A DNA stretch of 64,000 nucleotides. Source: Gemmatimonas sp. (lineage in GTDB: Bacteria; Gemmatimonadota; Gemmatimonadetes; Gemmatimonadales; Gemmatimonadaceae). A model generated the notes under the pieces. It saw only the letters and a program-made list of their open reading frames with translations. It did not search any database and was not told where the DNA came from. Of the stretch, positions 26,017-35,818 are shown piece after piece. Position 1 is the stretch's first letter; each line of letters opens with the position of its first letter. The stretch lies in assembly GCA_023910675.1 (NCBI GenBank), contig JAAVWC010000001.1, forward strand, positions 496,001 to 560,000, given 5' to 3'. Made by a program: the position numbers and the translations under genes.

Positions 26017-28719
26017 ATGTGTATGAATGCCTCGGCGTGGTTCGTGCTATGGCGACGCTTCTGGCAGCGGATAACGGGGCAGGGTCCTGCGATCGCGCCG
26101 CCTCCGACCCGTGAGTCTTGGCGTGCACGGTACGACGAAGAAGTGATGTTTCACTTGGCAATGAACGAGGCCCGGCTCCGGCGTGCCGGCCGGTCGGCGG
26201 CGGAAGCACGGCGTGATGCGCGGTTAGCCTTCGGGGCGCGGACCCGATTCACGGAGGAATCGATGGATCAAGCCGTTGTCACGGTCGGTGAGGAGCTAAA
26301 GCAGGATCTAACCTACGCCATCCGGGCCCTCGTCCGAGCGAAGGGGTTTGCCTCTATCGGGGTGAGCACCCTTGCATTCGGCTTGGCCGCGGTCGCGATA
26401 ATGTTTGCCTTGGTTGACTGCATTCTTTTGCGCCCCCTGCCCTACCCGCAGGCGGATCGACTTTTTGTGGTGCGCACCCAAATTCGAGAGCTGGAGGCCC
26501 AGTACGCCTCGACGCCCGTGAATGCGTCTCTTGTGGCCGCTTGGCAGGAACAGTGTCGCGAGTGCGAAGCCATCGCGGTTGTACGCCCTAGTCCGGTGAC
26601 GCTGGCGACTGCGGCGGCGCCGGAGCGTCTCGACGCCTTACAGGTCACTCCCAACATGTTCGAGGTGCTGGACTGGCCGATGCGAGCCGGGCGCCGTTTA
26701 GATGCGACCGATGTGCGCTCGCCTGTCAGCGGCACCGTCGTGGTGTCGGAGGCCTTTGCGTCCGCGCACTTCACGACGCCTTCCGCCGCGATCGGGCAAT
26801 CGCTCAGCCTTGAGGGGCGTCCCCACACAATCGTCGGGGTCGTGGCGGCACGAGCACTCATTCCGACCGGCAATCAGCTCGGGGCGCTCGTCGCGCTGCC
26901 GCCGCGGGCGGACGTTCTTCTTCCGCTCGTCCTTGGTCCGAACGACATCAATGCGCCAGGAGGCTTCGATCTCGGAGTCCTCGTGCGAGGACGCACTTCG
27001 GTGGGCGGGTCACTCAACGCAGAGCTGGATCGCATCACCACGGGCTTGCCTGCTGCGCGCCGTGGGAGCCTAACCATAAATACGTCCAGTACCTCATTGG
27101 CAGACACCGTCGTCGGTGCCGAGCGGGGGGCGCTCGCGGTGGAACTCGGCGCTGTGGCACTCTTGGTGGTGCTTATCTGCGTGAATCTCGGGTGCCTGTT
27201 CCTGACCCGGGCCGATGAACGGCAGCGTGAGCTCGCCGTGCGGCAGGCGTTGGGGGCAGGTCGCGTGCGCCTTAGTCGCTTGGCGGCACTCGAGGCGCTT
27301 CTCGTGACTTCCGCCGGCGCTGTCGGCGGCATTGGCCTCGCAAGGATCGGCTTGCCACTGCTGGTGCAGAGCGCCCCTTCGAGTATCCCGCGGTTACAGG
27401 AGGTACAGCTGGACTGGCGCATCACGCTCGCCGTCGTGCTCGTCGCCGCGGTCCTGGGCACCGCTACCGCCGTCCTGCCTGGTTGGGTGGCGTTCGCTAC
27501 GGATCCGGCCGACGCGCTTCGATCAGGCGGAAGGGGGCTGACTACCTCGCATACCTCGCGCGTCTGGCGAAGGTGCTTGCTGAGCGCGCAAGGCGCGCTC
27601 TGCGCAGGTCTGCTGGTGCTGACGGCCCTGTTCTCGCTGAGTTACGCGCGGCTTCTCGCGGTGCCGGCGGGCTTCGATTCAGCAGGGATGACGATCGTGG
27701 ACGTGGCTGCGCCGGCCAGCGCGGACAGTCCGCTTCGGCGCGCGCGGGTGTTCGCCAGTGTCGCTGATCGCCTTCGGGAACTACCAGGCGTCACCGCCAC
27801 CGGTGTGACCAGCCGCCTCCCGTTGGACGGCGAGTCGGATGTCAATGCAATTGCGCGGGTGCATGAGCAGCAAACCGGCGACGCCCAGCGCCTGGCCAAC
27901 CTCCGTTTTGTCACGCCGGACTACTTCAACTCGATCGGTATGCCGCTGGTACACGGGACTACCCTCCTCGCGCAGGAGCCGGGGAGCCGCTCTGTAGTGG
28001 TCAGTCGGCGGGTCGCGCAGCAACTGTTTGCGTCGGAAGATGTGATCGGGCGTGAGATGCTAGTTGGCGACGAGCGAGAGCCGAGCCGTATAGTCGGAGT
28101 CGTTGCCGACTCCCGAACCTCGAGTTTGGACGAACCCGAGGTACCGATGATCTATCGCCCGTTGGCGGATGGCGTCCGCGATGTCGTCTCCGTCGTACTG
28201 CGGAGTGGTAGCGGGACCGCGCCGACGCGCGCCCAAATACAGGCGAGTCTGCACGAGACCGCCCCAACCATGCCGATCATTCGAGTCCGGCAGGGCTGGG
28301 ATCTGGTATCTGCGACGCTGGCTCGACGGCGCTTCGAGCTCGTTCTCATCGTGCTGTTTGCCACCGCGTCACTTTTAGCGGCGGCGGTCGGCACATACGG
28401 TGTCATGAGCCATTCCCTCTCGCGGCGCAAAGTCGAGCTCGGCATACGTCGGGCGCTGGGGGCGGATCGAGGGACGCTGTACAGCTTGGTCCTTCGGCAG
28501 GAATTGACCCCGTACGCGATCGGAGTGGGAGTGGGCGTCGTGGGAGCCGGCGCGATCGCCGCACTCGCCCAACCCCTACTCTTTCGCGTCCGCGCGTTTG
28601 ATCCGCTCGCAGTGGGCTCCGTGTTGCTTGTCATGACCGTCGTGGGCGTCGTGGCCTGTCTGTTGCCAACGCGCCGGGTGGTGAATCTGACGGGCTTGAA
28701 CGCGTTGCGAGTTGAGTAG
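26017..28719 (+). CDS. ADOP-type duplicated FtsX/MacB permease
   Basis: 900 residues. The N-terminal soluble segment has the typical ADOP wording (RYDEEVMFHLAMNEARLRRAGRSAAEARRDARLAFG). A MacB-like permease half follows with helix IGVSTLAFGLAAVAIMFALVDCILLRPLPYP, an extracytoplasmic domain, and helices near 375-500. A second half repeats the layout and ends with helices near 785-890 (LASAAVGTYGVMSHSLSRRKVELGIRRALGA). It lacks an ATPase, which is supplied by the gene at 30016. Within this cluster it probably forms a tripartite exporter or immunity pump with the HlyD-like protein. Confidence 0.9.
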   Translation: MCMNASAWFVLWRRFWQRITGQGPAIAPPPTRESWRARYDEEVMFHLAMNEARLRRAGRSAAEARRDARLAFGARTRFTEESMDQAVVTVGEELKQDLTYAIRALVRAKGFASIGVSTLAFGLAAVAIMFALVDCILLRPLPYPQADRLFVVRTQIRELEAQYASTPVNASLVAAWQEQCRECEAIAVVRPSPVTLATAAAPERLDALQVTPNMFEVLDWPMRAGRRLDATDVRSPVSGTVVVSEAFASAHFTTPSAAIGQSLSLEGRPHTIVGVVAARALIPTGNQLGALVALPPRADVLLPLVLGPNDINAPGGFDLGVLVRGRTSVGGSLNAELDRITTGLPAARRGSLTINTSSTSLADTVVGAERGALAVELGAVALLVVLICVNLGCLFLTRADERQRELAVRQALGAGRVRLSRLAALEALLVTSAGAVGGIGLARIGLPLLVQSAPSSIPRLQEVQLDWRITLAVVLVAAVLGTATAVLPGWVAFATDPADALRSGGRGLTTSHTSRVWRRCLLSAQGALCAGLLVLTALFSLSYARLLAVPAGFDSAGMTIVDVAAPASADSPLRRARVFASVADRLRELPGVTATGVTSRLPLDGESDVNAIARVHEQQTGDAQRLANLRFVTPDYFNSIGMPLVHGTTLLAQEPGSRSVVVSRRVAQQLFASEDVIGREMLVGDEREPSRIVGVVADSRTSSLDEPEVPMIYRPLADGVRDVVSVVLRSGSGTAPTRAQIQASLHETAPTMPIIRVRQGWDLVSATLARRRFELVLIVLFATASLLAAAVGTYGVMSHSLSRRKVELGIRRALGADRGTLYSLVLRQELTPYAIGVGVGVVGAGAIAALAQPLLFRVRAFDPLAVGSVLLVMTVVGVVACLLPTRRVVNLTGLNALRVE

Positions 28720-28725
28720 GCGACC

Positions 28726-30003
28726 ATGGAACGGGCGGCACCTCGGAGCATGGACCTCCCGCGCGCACGCGAGCCGCGCGCGAAGCGATCGTGGGGGCGA
28801 CTGGGAGTCGCGGCGAGTGTTGGGGTAGTGACCCTTGCCGTGGTGCTCACCACGCGCCGGAGCGCGACCCTCACAGTCGACCCGGGGACGCTGGTTGTCG
28901 ATACGGTGCGCCTCCAGTCCTTCGGTCGCGACACGCGCGCCCCGGGGAGTTTGGTCGCCGAGCAGGTGGATTGGGTGACGGCCCGCGCCTCTGCGCGCGT
29001 CGAACGGGTAGATGTGCGGGTTGGGGATCGGGTGCGTGCAGGCCTCGTGCTGCTTCAACTGACGAACCCCGACGTTCAGATCCAAGCGTTGCAGGCGGAG
29101 CAACAGGCGCGGCAGGCGGAGCGCGAAGCATTTGAGGCTAGTACATCGCTCGCCCAACAGCGGATTACGCAAGAGGGGGCGATTGCTACGTTGCGCACCC
29201 AATGGGCCAATGCGCAGCAAGACCTGCAAGCTAGTGATTCGCTCCTACAGCGCGGCTTGGTGGCGCCTATGGATGGGCTAAGCAAGCGCGCTTTATTCGA
29301 AGAGCTCGATGCACGATTGCGCGGCGAACTCCGGCGACTTGATCTCATGCGCGCTTCGGAACCCAAACAGTTGGCCTTTTTGCAGGGACAGGCGAAGCGC
29401 CTGCAGGAGATCGCGGCATTCCAACAGGCGCGACTCGCCGCGATGACGGTGCGCGCGCCGACGAGCGGTGTGATACAGGAGATCAACTTACAGTCCGGTC
29501 AGTGGGTCCCAGAAGGGAGTTTGCTTGCGAAAGTGATTCTCCCGGGGCGACTAAAGGCCGTTCTTCGCGTCCCGGAAACGCTCGCCAGCGACGTCGCGGT
29601 CGGGCAGGCGGTCGCGATCGATACAAGAAATGGCATTGTTCGTGGGACGGTCAGCACCAAGGCCCCAGCGGCACAAGGGGGAAGTGTGGTGGTGGAGGTG
29701 CCGTTGGCAGGGACGCTGCCGCCAGGCGCCGTCTCCGATCTGGCGGTGGAAGGAACGATCGCGCTTGAGGCCCCTACCCAGGCGCTAGTGGTCGGGCGCC
29801 CGAGCGGCGCGCGCGGAGGCACGGGGACCGTGTTTCGTCTCAATGCGGACGGGACGCGGGCGACCCGGGTGCCGGTCGCCTTCGGGCGCATCACGCTGAC
29901 TCGCGCTGAGGTTCTCTCGGGCCTGCGCGCGGGCGATCGCATTGTCATCTCGGATGTGTCGGCGTGGGGAACGTCACCCAGCGTTCGATTGTCCGTCCCC
30001 TAA
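28726..30003 (+). CDS. HlyD/MacA-type periplasmic adaptor protein
   Basis: 425 residues. A single N-terminal transmembrane helix (LGVAASVGVVTLAVVLTT, about 24-42) is followed by the lipoyl-like half ARASARVERVDVRVGDRVRAGLVLLQL. A long coiled-coil hairpin (Gln/Ala-rich, about 110-230) comes next, then the second half MTVRAPTSGVIQEINLQSGQWVPEGSLLA and a beta-barrel. It starts six bases after the ADOP stop, in the usual permease-adaptor-ATPase order. It should link the inner-membrane pump to an outer-membrane channel; none is encoded in the cluster. Confidence 0.9.
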   Translation: MERAAPRSMDLPRAREPRAKRSWGRLGVAASVGVVTLAVVLTTRRSATLTVDPGTLVVDTVRLQSFGRDTRAPGSLVAEQVDWVTARASARVERVDVRVGDRVRAGLVLLQLTNPDVQIQALQAEQQARQAEREAFEASTSLAQQRITQEGAIATLRTQWANAQQDLQASDSLLQRGLVAPMDGLSKRALFEELDARLRGELRRLDLMRASEPKQLAFLQGQAKRLQEIAAFQQARLAAMTVRAPTSGVIQEINLQSGQWVPEGSLLAKVILPGRLKAVLRVPETLASDVAVGQAVAIDTRNGIVRGTVSTKAPAAQGGSVVVEVPLAGTLPPGAVSDLAVEGTIALEAPTQALVVGRPSGARGGTGTVFRLNADGTRATRVPVAFGRITLTRAEVLSGLRAGDRIVISDVSAWGTSPSVRLSVP

Positions 30004-30015
30004 CCTGGAGTCAGT

Positions 30016-30696
30016 ATGTACTCGCCAGCGGCCATTATTGAATTGAAGGATATCGCGAAGCGCTATCAGACGGACACGATGGAGACACACGCGCTCCAAG
30101 CTATTGACCTCACAATTCGACGCGGGGAATTCGCCGCGATCGCAGGCCCGTCGGGGTGCGGCAAGTCGACCTTGCTTGCGATTCTCGGGTTGCTCGATAC
30201 TCCCACCCGTGGCGAGTATTTCCTCGAAGGGCGTGAGGTCAGTGGGTTCAACGCCGAAGAGCGCACGCGGATTCGGGGCCGCGAGATCGGGTTTATTTTC
30301 CAGGCATTCAATCTTATTGGCGATTTGACCGTGCGGGAGAATATCGAGTTGCCCCTGCTTTACCGCGGGCTGGCCAGTGACGTCCGCGAGCAACGGGTGA
30401 TCGGCGCGCTCAAGCGGGTCGATCTGCTGCATCGGGCGGCACATTTTCCGCACCAGTTGTCTGGGGGACAACAACAGCGAGTGGCGGTGGCGCGCGCGGT
30501 GGCCGGGGACCCTGCCCTATTACTCGCGGACGAACCCACGGGCAACTTGGACTCCTCGAACGGCGAGGCCGTCCTCGAGTTGTTGCAGGGACTCCATGCG
30601 GACGGCGCCACAATCTGCATGGTGACGCACGATGAGCGGTTCGCGGAGCGTGCCTCACGCCAGATTACGTTATTAGACGGGCGGATTCTCCAATGA
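30016..30696 (+). CDS. MacB/LolD-type ABC transporter ATPase
   Basis: 226 residues. Walker A GPSGCGKSTLLAILGLLD, Q-loop FIFQAFNLIGDLTVRENIELPL, signature LSGGQQQRVAVARAV, Walker B ALLLADEPTGNLDS and H-loop VTHDERFA are all complete. The LDS end of Walker B and the NLIGDLTVRENIELPL wording are those of the MacB/LolD/FtsE branch, which energises FtsX-like permeases such as the ADOP protein two genes upstream. It overlaps the next gene by 4 bp. Confidence 0.93.
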   Translation: MYSPAAIIELKDIAKRYQTDTMETHALQAIDLTIRRGEFAAIAGPSGCGKSTLLAILGLLDTPTRGEYFLEGREVSGFNAEERTRIRGREIGFIFQAFNLIGDLTVRENIELPLLYRGLASDVREQRVIGALKRVDLLHRAAHFPHQLSGGQQQRVAVARAVAGDPALLLADEPTGNLDSSNGEAVLELLQGLHADGATICMVTHDERFAERASRQITLLDGRILQ

Positions 30697-31610
30697 GCCA
30701 ATCGGGTAAGGGGATGATCTGGCAGTGGAGCGCGTACGCGCTTGGCCTCTGGCTTGTCGGGGTGGGGCTGGCGTGGACGCCGCTAGTCGCACAACCACGT
30801 GCCGGACCAAGCGTCGGCGGCACCGTGCGACATGACTCGATCGGGCCGGGCTTGACGCTGTTCCGCTCAGGGCGCGGGAACTTGCTGCTCCGCCTAGTCG
30901 ATGGGGAAGCCGTCGTGATGGGGGCACCGCTGCCGGAGCTCGCGGCGGCCGTACGGATCTTTTTGCGCGGGGTGCCACCGCGGTGGGCGGTTATCAGCTT
31001 CGGCGATAGTGCGACGACCTTCGGGGATGCAGGCTGGGCCCGGGATGGTGCCTTAGTGGTGACCCACGAAGCCCTTCGGGGGCTGCTGTGGGGGGTGCGC
31101 GTCGACTCGACGCGCCGCGTTTCGACGCGGCCCGGCGTCGGTTTTTCTGAGGTCATCCAACTGTCCCTGCGTGGCGAGGAACTCCACCTTGTGCATCAGC
31201 CGCGCGCCTACAGTGTCGCCGACTTCATCGGGCATTTGGAGACCGCCGATGTGTTGTACTTGGGGCCGCTCTATCGCAGTGATGGCTACCCGGCGCTGGC
31301 GCTGGAGGCCGGCGGACGTATTACGGGCCTTATTGAGGTCGCTACAACGTTTCTGACCAACTTCGCAGGGCGTTCTACGATTCTGATCCCCGCCATCGGT
31401 CCGGCGACGACACTCGATCGACTCCGTGCGTATCGCGACATGCTGTTGAGTGTCCGGAATGCCGTCGCCCGAACGCTCGCCGACCACGGGACAGAGCAGG
31501 ACGCGATCCGCCAGCGGCCGACCAAGGCATTCGACGCGGAGTGGGGTCGTGACGGCAGTGCCGACGCGTTTGTGCGCGCGGTCTATCGCTCCTTGTCGAA
31601 AGAGCGCTAA
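30693..31610 (+). CDS. Metallo-beta-lactamase-fold protein without metal-binding motif
   Basis: 305 residues with an N-terminal signal or anchor helix (YALGLWLVGVGLAWTPLVAQ). The chain follows MBL-fold landmarks: NLLLRLVDGEAVVMGAP, then the region where HxHxDH should stand, which reads VISFGDSATTFGDAGWARDG (about residues 100-119). DFIGHLETADVLYLGPLYRSDGYPAL matches the usual GD-loop, and ILIPAIGPATTLDRLRAYRDML takes the place of the PGHG motif. None of the expected His ligands remain, so hydrolysis is unlikely. It is coupled by ATGA overlap to the ABC ATPase and is the last gene of the transport operon. A binding or immunity role is possible but unproven. Confidence 0.6.
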   Translation: MSQSGKGMIWQWSAYALGLWLVGVGLAWTPLVAQPRAGPSVGGTVRHDSIGPGLTLFRSGRGNLLLRLVDGEAVVMGAPLPELAAAVRIFLRGVPPRWAVISFGDSATTFGDAGWARDGALVVTHEALRGLLWGVRVDSTRRVSTRPGVGFSEVIQLSLRGEELHLVHQPRAYSVADFIGHLETADVLYLGPLYRSDGYPALALEAGGRITGLIEVATTFLTNFAGRSTILIPAIGPATTLDRLRAYRDMLLSVRNAVARTLADHGTEQDAIRQRPTKAFDAEWGRDGSADAFVRAVYRSLSKER

Positions 31611-31671
31611 CGAGCGGTCTGGTCCGTCGCTTCTGTCCATAGTTGCGAAATTCCCCCCCTACTCTCTGACT

Positions 31672-31877
31672 ATGACTTCCTTCCGCATCTTCGCCGCAGC
31701 CACGCTCAAGAACTGGCCTTCATGCTGGCGCGGGCTTCATGCCTTCACTTCCGTGGCGCTCGTCGCGCCTACGCTGCTCATGAATCGCGCAGTGCACGCT
31801 CAGACGATTAGTTCTATCAGTCGACTAGCGGACGGTGGAAACACGAGGTCGCAAGAGCGCAACAAAGTTCTGATGGA
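31672..31877 (+). pseudogene. Exported-protein gene truncated by an IS3-type element
   Basis: Begins MTSFRIFAAATLKNWPSCW and has a hydrophobic stretch ending in a cleavage-like AHAQ (HAFTSVALVAPTLLMNRAVHAQ), so a signal peptide is likely. Only about 69 native residues remain before the IS3 end at 31878; the frame stops inside the element. No family is recognised and the rest of the gene is missing. Confidence 0.45.
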
Positions 31878-31907
31878 TGAACCGCCCCGGGTTTAGAGGA
31901 GACTCGG

Positions 31908-32819
<912 letters not shown>

Positions 32820-32827
32820 AGCGTGGG

Positions 32828-33172
32828 TTACTTCGTGTCGCGGTCGAGCTCCGCCGCGGCGAAAAACGCGCTGGCCTTCCGCAGAATTTCATTCGCGCGT
32901 TTCAGCTCGCGATTCTCCCGCTCCAAGGCGAGTACCCGCTCTCGCTCGTCGGTCTTTACGCCAGGCCGCTGGCCCGCATCGCGCTCGGTCCGCCGGAGCC
33001 AGAGCCGCAACGTCTCCGGCGAACAACCGATCTTGTCGGCAATCGACCGGATGGCGGCCCACTGCGTCGCATGCGCGCCCTGTTGCTCCTGCACCAAGCG
33101 CACCGCCCGCTCCCGGACCTCGGGCGAGAACGGCTTCGCCGGACGCTTGCCCGTCCCTTTGTCTTTCGTCAT
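32828..33172 (-). CDS. IS3-family transposase OrfA
   Basis: About 114 residues from ATG 33172. The HTH_Tnp_1 pattern ([38 protein letters not shown]) is followed by a leucine-rich coiled coil ([31 protein letters not shown]). It is the DNA-binding partner of OrfB and lies immediately upstream. Confidence 0.9.
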   Translation of the reverse strand: MTKDKGTGKRPAKPFSPEVRERAVRLVQEQQGAHATQWAAIRSIADKIGCSPETLRLWLRRTERDAGQRPGVKTDERERVLALERENRELKRANEILRKASAFFAAAELDRDTK

Positions 33173-33256
33173 GCTCCCAAATCTCACAAAGCTGGGAGCC
33201 TCCTCCAATCCCGGGGCGGTTCAGTCAATGAGTTTGAGACACCGGGTGGGTGGGGT

Positions 33257-34267
33257 TTACTGAGCGACGTCGGTTGACGGTCGTGGTGTGGGAGGATTGA
33301 TCCACGCGGCGGTCGGTAGCGCGCGGGGGGTGGGCAGACCATGGACAAAGCGGTCAGGACGTGCGGCGTAGGCGGCGGTGAGGACGTCGGCGCGTGCGGC
33401 GTTGCGCGCGTCAGCCAGCTGGTGATGCACGTCGAAGGGTGTGTGCAGCCCGAGCCCGCTGTGGTGATGCTCGGTGTTGTACCAGTGAAAGAAGTCGACG
33501 CAGTGCGCGCGAGCGTCTTCGAGCGACCCAAAGCGCGCGGGGAAATCCGGGCGATACTTGAGTGTCTTGAACTGCGCTTCCGAATACGGATTGTCGTTCG
33601 AGACGGAGGGGCGCGAGTGCGACTTGGTGACGCCGAGATCGGCGAGCAGGTGCGCGACCGGCTGCGACACCATCGACGACCCACGATCCGCGTGCAGGGT
33701 GAGTTGATTGGGCCCGATGCCTTCGCGCGTACAGCAGGCGGCGATGAGCCGCTCCGCGAGGAGCGCCGATTCGCGCGGCGCGACCATCCAGCCCACGACG
33801 TAGCGACTGAACACATCGAGGATCACGTACAAGTGATACCACGACCAGGTCGTGGGCCCCTTGAGTTTGGTGATATCCCAACTCCACAGCTGATTCGGTG
33901 CGGTCGCGAGCAACTCGGGCGCGGTGTACACCGGGTGTCGCCGTTGCGCGCGCCGTTCGCGGATCTCGTCGTGCGCGGCCAAGAGCCGGTACATGGTGCG
34001 CTCGGCGCAGTGGTACACGCCTTCGTCCAGCAGCGTTGCATACACTTGAGCGGGCGCCAGATCGACGAAGCGGTCCTCGTGCAGCACGTCGAGGACCCGC
34101 TGTTGCTCGACAGGGGCCAACGTGCGTGGTGGTGCGCGGCGGGGCAGCGCGCACGTGGGCCGCTCGGCGCGTCGCCGCGCCCGATAGTAGGTCGCCGGCG
34201 CGACCCCAAGGCTCGCACAGAGCCCGCGCAGGGACGTTGCCGCCCCGTGCGTCGTGACGGTGCTCAC
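33257..34267 (-). CDS. IS3-family transposase OrfB (copy B2)
   Basis: Same protein as copy B1 OrfB, with the DDE motifs WSWDITKLKG, LHADRGSS and NDNPYSEAQF. GTG start at 34267 overlaps the OrfA stop; expression as a -1 frameshift fusion with OrfA is expected. Confidence 0.85.
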   Translation of the reverse strand: MSTVTTHGAATSLRGLCASLGVAPATYYRARRRAERPTCALPRRAPPRTLAPVEQQRVLDVLHEDRFVDLAPAQVYATLLDEGVYHCAERTMYRLLAAHDEIRERRAQRRHPVYTAPELLATAPNQLWSWDITKLKGPTTWSWYHLYVILDVFSRYVVGWMVAPRESALLAERLIAACCTREGIGPNQLTLHADRGSSMVSQPVAHLLADLGVTKSHSRPSVSNDNPYSEAQFKTLKYRPDFPARFGSLEDARAHCVDFFHWYNTEHHHSGLGLHTPFDVHHQLADARNAARADVLTAAYAARPDRFVHGLPTPRALPTAAWINPPTPRPSTDVAQ

Positions 34268-34704
34268 GAGCGCGTCTCGGTGGGCTCGTCGCGCGGCGGG
34301 AGTGTCAGGCCCAAGAGCTGCGAGAACTTTTTTGGGGCGTCGATAATGAGCTCCGCACGCTCTGCGCGCGCGGTCGCCTTCGCGAGCTGGCGCTCCAGCT
34401 CGGCCACCTGTTTCCGCGCCGGATCGGGCGCCAACCGCGCCGGTCCGCGGCGCTTGGCCGGGCCCTGCAGGTCGCCCCGTCGCTGCGCGGCCCGCCACAT
34501 GGCCAGATGGGACGAGTACAGGCCTTCGCGACGCAGGAGCGCGCCGAGCTCACCGGGCTTCGTGCACGCGTCGGCGGCGGCGAGGATCTGGAGCTTGTAG
34601 GTCGCGGGGAACTGGCGACGGGTCCGGGTCGGTGACACCCCGGTATCATGAAGAAGCAACGGCGCAACGGAAAGAGCGGACGACATGGGAACAGCCTCGA
34701 TCAC
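34264..34704 (-). CDS. IS3-family transposase OrfA (copy B2)
   Basis: 146 residues, identical to copy B1 OrfA except Gln to Pro just before the slippery lysines (IIDAPKK). The A AAA AAG heptamer is retained, so the frameshift signal is probably still active. Confidence 0.82.
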   Translation of the reverse strand: MIEAVPMSSALSVAPLLLHDTGVSPTRTRRQFPATYKLQILAAADACTKPGELGALLRREGLYSSHLAMWRAAQRRGDLQGPAKRRGPARLAPDPARKQVAELERQLAKATARAERAELIIDAPKKFSQLLGLTLPPRDEPTETRS

Positions 34705-34752
34705 CCTCGTACACTAAACTCGGGATGGATCGGTGTCTCACTCATATTGGCA

Positions 34753-35805
34753 GAGAGGGAAGACGGGGCCCAGCTCACGCCCGCCAACAACCCGATACCG
34801 ACTTTTGGTTTTGCAACCGCGCCGAAGGACGGGGCGGAAACTCGTCGCCCGAGTGTTCGCATACCAGCTTCTCGGCTCCGAAGTGAAAAGGTCGACGGTC
34901 ACTTGGTGGAGCCATACCTGGTCCGCGAAGGCGGGAAAGCCACTGGAAAGCCAGTCGGCATGATGATTCAGATTGACGGGCGTTTGCGACATATGATCGA
35001 GTTCACCGGTCTTAACGCCAGCGGCTTACCGAAGGAAGTACGCATGGTGCAGCTTGACAGCGCCGGGGGTCTCTCCTCTGAGTACACGGTAGATCTGTCG
35101 CGTGTGTCTATGAACAACCGTGTCGCTGCTGCGGAGCAGTCTGGCCTGCAAACGATGTTTCGTCGGCTCTTGCGCGGCGGTGCGAACTTGGTGCTACCGG
35201 ATGTCTTGCAGGCGCAAGCTGTGGAGGATGATCCATGCAGTGGATGGATTCAGGGGCACGCTGCCGCCGTGGTAGGCCTCGCGGGCGCACTGGCCGCTTT
35301 GACCCCAGCGGCGGCCACTTGCAATCCATTCACTGGATTGTTGGGTTGCCCTGTTTTTTCTGCGGCCTTGGCATTCGCGGCAGTTTGCGCCGCTGCCGTG
35401 GTCTGGTTTGACGGGCACACCGACGAGTGCCGCACAATCCACCCGCCCTGTTTCCAGTGTGGCTACATGACGTACGGTAGTTGCGATCCGCCTGGTGGCG
35501 GAGGCACTGGTGGGGGCGGCGGAGGTGGCGGCGGCGGCACTGGCGGCGGCACTGGCGGCGGCACTGGCGGCGGCACTGGCGGCGGCACTGGCGGCGGCAC
35601 TGGCGGCGGCACTGGCGGCGGCACTGGCGGCGGCACTGGCGGCGGCACTGGCGGCGGCACTGGCGGCGGCACTGGCGGCGGCACTGGCGGCGGCACTGGC
35701 GGCGGCGGCGGTGGCGGATTTGTGTGCAATGTTTGGACCGAATACACTTATACGGATGGATTCATCACTGGGATCCATACGTACACACAGTGTTACCCAA
35801 TCTAG
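34753..35805 (+). CDS. Glycine-rich repeat protein, 5' end replaced by an IS
   Basis: The frame is open from inside IS copy B2 to a stop at 35803-35805. The native part reads TPANNPIPTFGFATAPKDG, then KPVGMMIQIDGRLRHMIEF and VRMVQLDSAGGLSSEYTVDL, a hydrophobic Ala-rich segment (VVGLAGALAALTPAAA, AALAFAAVCAAAVVW) and a Cys-rich piece. A (Gly-Gly-Thr-Gly)14 tract follows, then the tail FVCNVWTEYTYTDGF. No start codon with RBS is evident. It may be the 3' portion of the lipoprotein gene cut at 8670. The family is not recognised. Confidence 0.5.
   Translation, partial: EREDGAQLTPANNPIPTFGFATAPKDGAETRRPSVRIPASRLRSEKVDGHLVEPYLVREGGKATGKPVGMMIQIDGRLRHMIEFTGLNASGLPKEVRMVQLDSAGGLSSEYTVDLSRVSMNNRVAAAEQSGLQTMFRRLLRGGANLVLPDVLQAQAVEDDPCSGWIQGHAAAVVGLAGALAALTPAAATCNPFTGLLGCPVFSAALAFAAVCAAAVVWFDGHTDECRTIHPPCFQCGYMTYGSCDPPGGGGTGGGGGGGGGGTGGGTGGGTGGGTGGGTGGGTGGGTGGGTGGGTGGGTGGGTGGGTGGGTGGGTGGGGGGGFVCNVWTEYTYTDGFITGIHTYTQCYPI
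35533..35700 (+). repeat. Perfect 12-bp tandem repeat, 14 units
   Basis: Unit GGCGGCACTGGC repeated 14 times without a mismatch, in frame within the glycine-rich gene and encoding Gly-Gly-Thr-Gly. Unit gain or loss would change length without shifting the frame. Confidence 0.95.
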
Positions 35806-35818
35806 GGAGGGGGCCACG

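Larger units (their letters stand above)
33224..34752 (-). mobile_element. IS3-type element, copy B2
   Basis: Second copy of the element at 8671-10200, same orientation, differing by very few bases. Its left end directly abuts the other IS3 element, and its first base appears to have been lost in that junction (A instead of T). It forms a direct pair with copy B1 around a 23-kb segment that includes the lanthipeptide cluster. Confidence 0.85.

Noticed and set aside
35481..35747. Long Ala-, His/Arg- and Pro-repeat ORFs over the 12-bp repeat in the other frames
   Set aside because: They are frame shadows of the GGCGGCACTGGC repeat. The Gly frame joins non-repetitive protein-like sequence on both sides.
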